16,466 nucleotides of DNA, from the NCBI GenBank assembly GCA_946222625.1, contig CAMILJ010000032.1, positions 1 through 16,466 on the forward strand. The letters are read 5' to 3'. This stretch comes from an uncultured Corynebacterium sp. GTDB lineage: Bacteria; Actinomycetota; Actinomycetes; Mycobacteriales; Mycobacteriaceae. This document shows positions 6,140-13,228 of this stretch, in pieces; position 1 is the first letter of the stretch; each line of letters opens with the position of its first letter. The notes under the pieces are model-generated. The model worked only from the letters and a program-made list of their open reading frames with translations, did not search any database and was not told where the DNA came from. The translations under genes and the position numbers were made by a program.

Positions 6140-6906
6140 GTAAGAAGAAGAAACTCACCGGTGAGCAGGCACTTGCCGCAGCATTCGCGGAGGTAGACCA
6201 CGGTCCGTTGCTCAAGGCGCTCGGCGTGGAGCTCAACGATGAGCTGTTGTGCTTGGCGCTGACGCACCGTTCCTTTGCCAACGAAAACGGTCACCTGCCC
6301 AACAATGAGCGTTTGGAGTTCCTCGGGGATGCGGTCTTGGGCTTGTCCATCGCGGCCAAACTCTACGAAAAGTTCCCATCGCGCCCCGAATCAGACATTT
6401 CTAAGATGCGCGCTTCCATTGTTTCGCGCTATGGCCTCTCCGATGTAGCCCGTGAAATCGGCGTGGGCGAGCACGTCCTGTTGGGCAAGGGTGAGCAATC
6501 TACCGGCGGCCGTGACAAAGACTCCATCTTGGCCGATACCACCGAGGCCATCTTGGGGGCCATTTACCGCCAGCATGGCTTCGAGGTCGCCCGCGGGGTG
6601 GTGCTGCGGCTGTTTGCCGCCAAGGTGGAGAACGCCGTGGTATCCGGCCGCCACATGGACTGGAAGACGACCTTGCAGGAGCTGTGCGCCGAGCTGAAGG
6701 CAGCGATGCCGGTCTACTCGGCCACCTCGACCGGCCCCGAGCATGATCAGACCTTTAACGCCGTGGCCACGGTCGCCGGTTTGACCGTGGGTAGGGGAAC
6801 AGGGCACAACAAGAAGCTTGCGGAGCAGCAGGCGGCGGAAGAAGCGTGCCAGGCGCTGCGTGAGACCCCGTTGCTGGTGCAGGGCACCGCCGGCAAAGAA
6901 AACTAA
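6136..6906 (+). CDS. rnc: Ribonuclease III
   Basis: A 256-residue endoribonuclease that cuts double-stranded RNA, chiefly in rRNA precursors. The RNase III signature NERLEFLGD is at 57-65 with acidic residues E61 and D65; D134 and E137 (ADTTEA) complete the Mg2+ site. A double-stranded RNA-binding domain covers about 176-241 and ends with the typical GHNKKLAEQQAAEEA helix. A short lysine-rich N-terminal extension (MSKKKK) precedes the catalytic domain. ATG 6136 overlaps the DUF177 stop, and GGAGAAG lies 5 bases upstream. The gene is followed after 15 bases by mutM, so the three genes are probably one operon. Confidence 0.97.
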   Translation: MSKKKKLTGEQALAAAFAEVDHGPLLKALGVELNDELLCLALTHRSFANENGHLPNNERLEFLGDAVLGLSIAAKLYEKFPSRPESDISKMRASIVSRYGLSDVAREIGVGEHVLLGKGEQSTGGRDKDSILADTTEAILGAIYRQHGFEVARGVVLRLFAAKVENAVVSGRHMDWKTTLQELCAELKAAMPVYSATSTGPEHDQTFNAVATVAGLTVGRGTGHNKKLAEQQAAEEACQALRETPLLVQGTAGKEN

Positions 6907-6921
6907 CCCTACGAGGACTCG

Positions 6922-7755
6922 ATGCCAGAACTTCCTGAAGTTGAGTCTGTCCGCCGCGGGCTCGAGCCCTACGTCGTGGGGCGTTCCTTCGCGGCGGTCG
7001 ATGTCCTCCACCCGCGCGCCAACCGCAAGCAGGAGGCGCCGCTGTCCGCGCTGCTGGTGGGCAGGACAATCTCCGCGGTGGCGCGCCGCGGCAAGTTCAT
7101 GTGGCTGGAGTTCGCCGATGAGGACCGCACTGATCCTGCCCGCGATGTGCTCTTTATCCACCTCGGAATGTCGGGGCAGGTGCGGATCGGTGAGGTGGAT
7201 TCGCCGCACGTGCGCATCGCCGCCGTGCTTGACGACGCCACCCGCATCAGCTTCGTCGACCAGCGCACTTTTGGCTACTGGCACCTCGGCCCGTGGCTGA
7301 CCATGGCTCATATCGCGCCCGATCCCCTCGAAGTGGACTTCGACCTCACCGCGGCAGGGCGGCGCTTGCGCGCAAAACGTACAGCGGTGAAAGTCGCCCT
7401 TCTGGATCAAACGGTGCTCAGCGGAGTGGGCAATATCTATGCGGACGAAGCGCTGTGGGCGGCCCGGATTTCTCCGCTGAAGAAGGCCAGCGCCCTGCGG
7501 CAGCGCGATGCCATCGCGGTGATTTCCGCGGCCGCCGACGTCATGCGCTCCGCCCTCGCCGTTGGCGGAACTAGCTTTGACGCGTTGTACGTCAACGTTA
7601 ATGGCGAATCCGGATATTTTGACCGTTCATTACACGCCTATGGCAGGGGTGGCCAGCCCTGTGATCGCTGTGGCGAGGAAATCCTGAAGACCGTGTTGGG
7701 CGGGCGCGGCACCCACTATTGCCCGTCCTGTCAGCGCCGTGGGGTGGGGAAGTAG
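6922..7755 (+). CDS. mutM: Formamidopyrimidine-DNA glycosylase (Fpg/MutM)
   Basis: A 277-residue bifunctional DNA glycosylase/AP lyase that removes oxidised purines such as 8-oxoguanine. It starts MPELPEVE, with Pro2 as the catalytic nucleophile and Glu3 as the general acid; K58 and the HLGMSGQVR segment (80-88) follow, then the helix-two-turn-helix motif with LSGVGNIYADE (166-176). The C-terminal zinc finger is intact: C247, C250, C267 and C270. These features separate it from plant/fungal-type Fpg proteins that lack the finger. ATG 6922 must be the start because the N-terminal Pro is essential, and GAGGA lies 5 bases upstream. It lies 15 bases after rnc. No terminator is visible before the symporter gene, whose own promoter is predicted in the 49-base gap. 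Confidence 0.97.
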   Translation: MPELPEVESVRRGLEPYVVGRSFAAVDVLHPRANRKQEAPLSALLVGRTISAVARRGKFMWLEFADEDRTDPARDVLFIHLGMSGQVRIGEVDSPHVRIAAVLDDATRISFVDQRTFGYWHLGPWLTMAHIAPDPLEVDFDLTAAGRRLRAKRTAVKVALLDQTVLSGVGNIYADEALWAARISPLKKASALRQRDAIAVISAAADVMRSALAVGGTSFDALYVNVNGESGYFDRSLHAYGRGGQPCDRCGEEILKTVLGGRGTHYCPSCQRRGVGK

Positions 7756-7791
7756 TCAGGCTTCAACTAGGCCGATGGCGGGGGTTGTCAC

Positions 7792-7797
7792 TAGTGT
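7792..7797 (+). promoter_or_regulatory. -10 element of the symporter gene (leaderless)
   Basis: TAGTGT is followed by 7 bases and ATG 7805. No Shine-Dalgarno sequence lies in front of the ATG. A TTGTCA just upstream (7785-7790) is too close to serve as -35. Confidence 0.5.
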
Positions 7798-7804
7798 GTA
7801 ACGT

Positions 7805-9331
7805 ATGCAAGAAATCTTCAGCACCGTGATCGGTGTCATTAACGACAGCCTGTGGTCCTATGTCCTGCCATGGCTGCTTATCGCTGCTGGCCTTTTCTTC
7901 GGTATCCGCACCGTCGTGGTGCAGATCCGAATGGTGCCGGACATGTTCAAGGCAGTCGTCGAAAAGCCCAAGGGCGTCGGCGTCGATGAGGATGCCGATT
8001 ACGGCGGTATTTCCGCTTTCAAGGCCTTCACTATCTCGGCGGCGTCGCGTGTGGGCACCGGCAACGTCGCGGGCGTGGCCGTAGCAATTTCTGTGGGCGG
8101 GCCCGGCGCGGTGTTTTGGATGTGGCTCATCGCCATCCTGGGTGGCGCAACTGCGTTCGTGGAGTCCACGCTGGCCCAGCTGTGGAAGGTCCGCGAGGGG
8201 GATACCTACCGCGGCGGCCCGGCCTACTACATGGCCCGCGGTCTGGGCTGGAAGCCCTTGGCAACCATTTTTTCCGTCGCCATCGCCATTACTTTTGGTT
8301 GGTTCTACAATGCTTTCCAGACCAACGCTATCTCCGATTCCTTGGCGGCCTCCTTCGGACAGGACTCCGGTGCCTTCAAGGCGGGCGTGGGTATTGCCAT
8401 CGTCGCCGTAGCTGGCCTCATCATTATCGGTGGCGTTAAGCGCATTGCCTCGATGACCCAGTTCATCGTGCCGTTTATGGCCGGTGCATACCTCATCATG
8501 GGCTTCATCGTGGTGGTCTTAAACTTTGACAAGGTGCCGGACATGTTCGTCTCCATCGTCGGCTCCGCCTTCGGCTTCCGTGAGGCTGCTGGCGCGACAC
8601 TGGGCATGGCCATGCTCAAGGGCATCCAGCGCGGCTTGTTCTCCAACGAAGCCGGCGAAGGCTCGGCGCCGAACGCGGCAGCAACGGCGACGGTCTCCCA
8701 CCCCGTGAAGCAGGGCCTCGTGCAGACCCTCGGCGTGTACTTCGACACCCTGGTGGTGTGTACGATTACCGCCTTTATCATTCTGCTGGGTACCGAGTTC
8801 GAAAGCTTTGGCTCCGACGCGATTGAGGGCGTGACCCTCACCCAGAACGCGCTGTCCAGTGTGGTCGGCGAGTGGGGTATCCACTTCGTCACGTTCATCC
8901 TGTTCTTCTTGGCATTCTCCTCGATCCTGGGTAACTACTACCTTGCCGAGTCCAACGTGGAGTATCTCTCCGGGAAGAAGTGGGTGCTGTGGACTTTCCG
9001 CCTTATCGTGTTGGCCTTCGTCTTCTACGGCGCGGTGGCCCCGTTGGGTACCGTGTTTGACTTGGCGGATACGGGTGCCGCCATCATGGTCTTGCTCAAT
9101 GTGTGCGCCATCGTGCCGCTGTCTGGCGTGGCCATCAAGCTGCTGAAGAACTACAACGAGCAGCGCCGCAAGGGCCTGGATCCCGTCTTCCACCGTGATA
9201 TGCTGCCGGAACTGCACAACGTCGAGTGCTGGGATGGTACCGATCCTGTGACGCGCCGCAGCGCGGAGGACCGCCGCCGTCTAAATCACGAATTCGACTT
9301 GAGCGACCGCACAAACTTGAGGGAGTACTAG
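7805..9331 (+). CDS. Alanine/glycine:cation symporter (AGCS family)
   Basis: A 508-residue membrane protein with about eleven hydrophobic segments, the size and shape of the AGCS family (AlsT/DagA), which import alanine or glycine with Na+ or H+. The family signature is seen at residues 81-120: SRVGTGNVAGVAVAIS, then GGPGAVFWMWLIAILGG and E120. A second family stretch, KGIQRGLFSNEAGEGSAPNAAA, follows in the middle. The C-terminal 50 residues are charged and cytoplasmic. The start at ATG 7805 fits a predicted leaderless transcript. Its stop (TAG 9329-9331) abuts the acyP start, so the two are probably cotranscribed. It has no evident functional link to the DNA repair and chromosome genes around it. 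The exact substrate and coupling ion cannot be read from sequence. Confidence 0.93.
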   Translation: MQEIFSTVIGVINDSLWSYVLPWLLIAAGLFFGIRTVVVQIRMVPDMFKAVVEKPKGVGVDEDADYGGISAFKAFTISAASRVGTGNVAGVAVAISVGGPGAVFWMWLIAILGGATAFVESTLAQLWKVREGDTYRGGPAYYMARGLGWKPLATIFSVAIAITFGWFYNAFQTNAISDSLAASFGQDSGAFKAGVGIAIVAVAGLIIIGGVKRIASMTQFIVPFMAGAYLIMGFIVVVLNFDKVPDMFVSIVGSAFGFREAAGATLGMAMLKGIQRGLFSNEAGEGSAPNAAATATVSHPVKQGLVQTLGVYFDTLVVCTITAFIILLGTEFESFGSDAIEGVTLTQNALSSVVGEWGIHFVTFILFFLAFSSILGNYYLAESNVEYLSGKKWVLWTFRLIVLAFVFYGAVAPLGTVFDLADTGAAIMVLLNVCAIVPLSGVAIKLLKNYNEQRRKGLDPVFHRDMLPELHNVECWDGTDPVTRRSAEDRRRLNHEFDLSDRTNLREY

Positions 9332-9640
9332 ATGGCAGACACGGCAGCAGCCTCTGCAGGTCATGAACGCCTCACAGCTTTCGTTCTTGGCCACGTCCAA
9401 GGCGTGGGCTTTCGCTGGTGGACGCGTTCCCGCGCTCTCGAACTAGGGCTGGCTGGGCACGCGACGAACCTCCAGGACGGACGCGTCCAGGTGGTTGCTG
9501 AAGGCCCGCGAGCTGATTGCGAGAAGCTACTGTCCTTGCTGCGCGAAGAACCGTCAACCACGCGCCGCCCCGGAGTTGTGAACGCCGTGGTGGAACAGTG
9601 GGCCGCACCACGCGGTGAGTCGGGCTTCATCGAACGCTAA
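9332..9640 (+). CDS. acyP: Acylphosphatase
   Basis: A 102-residue enzyme that hydrolyses acyl phosphates. It shows the family signature GHVQGVGFRWW with the catalytic Arg (R28) and HATNLQDGRVQV with the catalytic Asn (N46). The N-terminus has about 12 extra residues (MADTAAASAGHE) compared with minimal family members. ATG 9332 directly follows the symporter stop, with GAGGGAG 6 bases upstream. The gene sits immediately before smc, as in mycobacteria (Rv2922A before Rv2922c). Its TAA stop is also part of the predicted smc -10 element. Confidence 0.95.
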   Translation: MADTAAASAGHERLTAFVLGHVQGVGFRWWTRSRALELGLAGHATNLQDGRVQVVAEGPRADCEKLLSLLREEPSTTRRPGVVNAVVEQWAAPRGESGFIER

Positions 9641-9643
9641 ACT
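9638..9643 (+). promoter_or_regulatory. -10 element of smc, overlapping the acyP stop codon (leaderless)
   Basis: TAAACT begins with the TAA stop of acyP and is followed by 7 bases and the smc ATG at 9651. There is no Shine-Dalgarno sequence before smc. The spacing predicts transcription starting at the start codon. Confidence 0.5.
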
Positions 9644-9650
9644 AAGTCGA

Positions 9651-12600
9651 ATGCACCTCAAATCGCTCACGCTCAAGGGATTCAAGTCTTTTGCGTCCGC
9701 GACGAACCTGAAATTCGAGCCCGGTATCTGCGCGGTGGTGGGCCCGAATGGCTCGGGTAAATCGAATGTCGTCGACGCACTGGCGTGGGTCATGGGTGAA
9801 GGCAGCGCGAAAACGCTGCGCGGCGGCAAGATGCAGGACGTCATCTTTGCCGGCGCCGGTGAGCGCAAGGCCCTTGGTCGCGCTGAGGTCACACTGACCA
9901 TCGATAATTCCGATGGAGCATTGCCCATCGAGTACTCGGAGGTCTCCGTCACCCGCCGCATGTACCGGGATGGCGCGAGCGAGTATGAGATCAATGGGTC
10001 GAAAGCCCGTCTCATGGATATCCAAGAGCTGCTGTCGGATTCCGGCATCGGCCGCGAGATGCACATCATCGTGGGCCAGGGAAAGCTGGCGGAGATCCTG
10101 GAGTCCCGACCAGAGGATCGCCGCGCCTATATTGAGGAAGCCGCCGGCGTGCTCAAGCACCGCCGCCGCAAGGAAAAGGCACAGCGCAAGCTCACAGGCA
10201 TGCAGGCCAACCTGGATCGCCTGCAGGATTTGACCGATGAGCTGGGCAAGCAGCTCAAGCCGCTGGCCCGCCAGGCGGAGGCCGCCCAACGCGCAGCCAC
10301 CGTGCAAGCGGATTTGCGCGATGCCCGCCTGCGCCTCGCAGGAGACCGCGTGGTGCGGCTGCGCGCCACGTTTGAGGATGCCGAAAAGCGTGCTGAGGTG
10401 CTTGCTGAGCAGGTTTCGGAAGTCACAGCGCAGCTGGAAGAGGCCACGGAAATCCAGCTCGAGGTAGAAGCCGAGTTGGGGGATGTCACGCCGCGCGCGG
10501 AGGCCGCGCAGAAGTTGTGGTTCGAGCTATCGACGCTGAGCGAACGCATTTCTGCCACGCAGCGTATTGCGGCCGAGCGCGCCAGTAACGTCGGATCCCA
10601 GGTGACCTATGCGGGTCAGGACCCCGAGGAGCTGGAGGCACGCGCCCAGCGAGCCGACGAGGAGCACGAAGAGCTGTTGGCCGCGGCCGAAGAAGCAGCG
10701 GAGCGCTTGGAATCGATCCGGGAGGAAGTGGCTGAGCGCCGGGAAGCCTTCGAGGCCGCGGACAAGGAACACATGGAGCAGCTGCGCGCCATTGCGGATC
10801 GCCGCGAAGGCGTGGTCCGCCTCATCGCGGCCGAGGAAAACCTGGCGGGGCAGGTAAGCTCCGCGGAATCCGAGTTGGCGCGCCAAGAAGAAACTCTGGC
10901 GAACACGAAGGCGCGCACTAGGGGAGCGCAGGCGGAGGCCGATGAGGTAGCGGACAAACTAGAGCACCTGGCTGCCGAGCGTGAGCCGCTGGAGGAATCG
11001 CACGTGCGCGCCGCCAGCGAGTCCGCCGCGGCCGATAAGCGCTTGGAGCAGCTGCGTGATGCCCAGCGGGAGCGCGAGCGCACCGTGTACAGCCTGCGAT
11101 CCCGGATCGACACGCTGGGCCAGACCGCTCCGGAAGCATTGGAGTTGGGGGAGGGGTTTAAGCCTCTCGCGGAGTTCATCTCTACGCGTTATGAAACGGC
11201 CGTCGCGGCGGCACTCGGCTCCTTCGTCGAAGCCCAAGCCGGCGCGGTGAACGGGGACATTGTGGGTGAGCTCGCTGAGGCGAGCCGCACACCGCTGATC
11301 GACGTCTCCACGGAACCTACTGGTTCAGCCTGGCGCCTTGACGCGGACTTGCCTTCCGGTGCTAGCTGGCTGCTCGACCATATGGTCTTGGTCCCGGAAG
11401 TATCAGCGGCGGTGACGCGGTTGCTCTCCGACGTCGTTCTGGTGGAGGACTATGCCGCAGCCCGCGAACTCATTGCCGAGGATCCACGTCTGCGGGCTGT
11501 CACCGCCGAGGGCTTGCTTGTGGGCGAAGGCTGGGTCGAGGCCGGAACCGGTGCCGTCTCAACAGTCGAGGTGAGCGGCCAGATTGCAGAAGCCGAGCAA
11601 CAGCTGGAAACCGCCACCCATGAGCTGGAGGAGCTATCCGGCACGCTGGAGGGAGCGAAGCTAGCCGCCGATGATGCACGCGTGGGCGCGGCGAGTGCTA
11701 AGGCCGCGCTGCGCGAGCACGATCACGAGCTCGAAGCGTGGAAGCGCGACCACCAGCGCCTGCTCAAGCAGTATGAGGCGAACAAGGCGGAGCACGAAAA
11801 GGCCGCTGCCCGCGCTACGGATATCGAGGTGCAGCTGGCCCGCCTGCGCGAGGAACTGGCGGAGGCTCGTGACCGCTTGTCGCGCGTGGACGCCGATGAG
11901 CAAGCGGATGAACCTTCCTCGGTGGAACGCGATGCAGCCTCGGCCGCCCTTGAACAGGTCAAGGCCATGGAGGTAGAGGCTCAACTGGCGGCCCGCAGCG
12001 CGGAGGAAAAGGTAGGCCAGGCAGCCGGCAAGGGAGAGGCCCTGCGGCGCCAAGCTCAGCATGAGCGCCAAGCCAAGGCACGCCACGATCAGGCAATGGC
12101 CCGCCGGCAGGCGCAGGCGCGGTTGGCGGGGGCCGTCGACAAGCATGCCCAGGACCTCGCCGCCCGCACCACCCAGGCACTCGAGCGCGCAGCTGAGGAA
12201 CGCGATGAGCTAGTGACCCAGCGCGGCGTGCTGCAGGGGCGTGCGCAGTCGGCGAAGCAGGCAGTCTCCGCGACCCGCCAGCAGCTCGATCGCCTGACCG
12301 ATTCCGCGCACAACTCGGAGATTGCCCGCAGCCAAGCGCAGGTGCGCGTGGATGAGGCCGAGGGCAAGATCGTGGAGCAGCTGGGCATATCTATCCCGGA
12401 TTTGCTCAAGGACTACACGCCGGGCGAGGACTTCGATCGCTCCGCCGAGACCAAGCGGTTGAAGCAGGCCGAGAAGGACCTCAACTCCTTGGGCAAGGTG
12501 AACCCGCTGGCCTTGGAGGAGTACAAGGCGCTGGAGGAGCGCTATAGCTTCCTGTCCACGCAGCTCGATGACGTGATTCAGGCGCGCAAGGATTTGGCCG

Positions 12601-13154
12601 GAGTCATTGAGGACGTTGACGCGCAGATCTTGCAGCTGTTCACGGATGCCTGGCACGACGTGGAGGCGGAGTTTCCCAAGGTCTTCCAAACGCTTTTCCC
12701 CGGCGGCGAGGGCCGGCTCATCCTCACTGAGCCGGATGACATGCTGGCCACCGGCATCGAGGTGGTGGCCCGCCCGCCGGGCAAGAAGGTCAAGCGCCTG
12801 ACGCTGCTGTCGGGCGGCGAGAAGTCACTGACCGCGCTGGCGATGCTCGTGGCTATTTTCCGCGCGCGCCCCTCACCGTTCTACGTCATGGATGAGGTGG
12901 AGGCCGCGCTGGACGACGTCAACCTGCGCCGCCTCATCGCCCTCTTCGAGGAGCTGCGCAAGGATTCTCAGCTCATCGTCATCACTCACCAGAAGCCAAC
13001 GATGGACGTGGCCAACGTCCTTTACGGCGTGACGATGCGTGGTGATGGTGTCACACGCGTGATTTCACAGCGCATGACCCGTGCGGGTGAGGCGCCGGGC
13101 ACGGCTCAGGCGGCGGAGGACGCCACGCGCCTTGGCGTGGATGCTCCGCGCTAA
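9651..13154 (+). CDS. smc: Chromosome segregation protein Smc
   Basis: A 1167-residue SMC ATPase, full length for bacteria. It condenses and organises the chromosome together with ScpA and ScpB, which are not in this window. The N-terminal head carries Walker A GPNGSGKS at 31-38. Two long coiled-coil arms rich in Glu, Ala, Arg and Gln run about 165-495 and 640-960, separated by a hinge near 500-640 that begins GEGFKPLAEF. The C-terminal head carries the ABC signature LSGGEKS (1053-1059) and Walker B FYVMDE with D1081 and E1082, followed by a D-loop region ALDD. The start ATG 9651 gives the usual MHLKSLTLKGFKSFA beginning. The gene follows acyP by 10 bases and precedes ftsY by 74. A GC-rich hairpin straddles its stop codon. 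Confidence 0.98.
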   Translation: MHLKSLTLKGFKSFASATNLKFEPGICAVVGPNGSGKSNVVDALAWVMGEGSAKTLRGGKMQDVIFAGAGERKALGRAEVTLTIDNSDGALPIEYSEVSVTRRMYRDGASEYEINGSKARLMDIQELLSDSGIGREMHIIVGQGKLAEILESRPEDRRAYIEEAAGVLKHRRRKEKAQRKLTGMQANLDRLQDLTDELGKQLKPLARQAEAAQRAATVQADLRDARLRLAGDRVVRLRATFEDAEKRAEVLAEQVSEVTAQLEEATEIQLEVEAELGDVTPRAEAAQKLWFELSTLSERISATQRIAAERASNVGSQVTYAGQDPEELEARAQRADEEHEELLAAAEEAAERLESIREEVAERREAFEAADKEHMEQLRAIADRREGVVRLIAAEENLAGQVSSAESELARQEETLANTKARTRGAQAEADEVADKLEHLAAEREPLEESHVRAASESAAADKRLEQLRDAQRERERTVYSLRSRIDTLGQTAPEALELGEGFKPLAEFISTRYETAVAAALGSFVEAQAGAVNGDIVGELAEASRTPLIDVSTEPTGSAWRLDADLPSGASWLLDHMVLVPEVSAAVTRLLSDVVLVEDYAAARELIAEDPRLRAVTAEGLLVGEGWVEAGTGAVSTVEVSGQIAEAEQQLETATHELEELSGTLEGAKLAADDARVGAASAKAALREHDHELEAWKRDHQRLLKQYEANKAEHEKAAARATDIEVQLARLREELAEARDRLSRVDADEQADEPSSVERDAASAALEQVKAMEVEAQLAARSAEEKVGQAAGKGEALRRQAQHERQAKARHDQAMARRQAQARLAGAVDKHAQDLAARTTQALERAAEERDELVTQRGVLQGRAQSAKQAVSATRQQLDRLTDSAHNSEIARSQAQVRVDEAEGKIVEQLGISIPDLLKDYTPGEDFDRSAETKRLKQAEKDLNSLGKVNPLALEEYKALEERYSFLSTQLDDVIQARKDLAGVIEDVDAQILQLFTDAWHDVEAEFPKVFQTLFPGGEGRLILTEPDDMLATGIEVVARPPGKKVKRLTLLSGGEKSLTALAMLVAIFRARPSPFYVMDEVEAALDDVNLRRLIALFEELRKDSQLIVITHQKPTMDVANVLYGVTMRGDGVTRVISQRMTRAGEAPGTAQAAEDATRLGVDAPR

Positions 13155-13162
13155 CGGCGCGG
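13123..13162 (+). terminator. Tandem GC-rich hairpins at the smc stop codon
   Basis: Two inverted repeats lie side by side: CCACGC / GCGTGG (13123-13140, 6-base loop) inside the last smc codons, and CCGCGC / GCGCGG (13146-13162, 5-base loop) whose loop holds the smc stop TAA. No T tract follows. They may weaken read-through into ftsY or protect the smc message; in GC-rich DNA some such repeats arise by chance. Confidence 0.3.
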
Positions 13163-13228
13163 TGCCAGACCGAGGCTTTCGCCCTCCTCATCGTGCCGGG
13201 CGCGAACAACCCTGGCACTATGGAGGGC

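Noticed and set aside
5368..6294. 308-residue open frame antisense to the DUF177 and rnc genes
   Set aside because: Spans the boundary of two well supported genes and has shadow-like composition without a ribosome site.
13193..13228. GTG 13193 as ftsY start
   Set aside because: Adds a polar 12-residue leader before the membrane helix and has no ribosome site; ATG 13229 is better.
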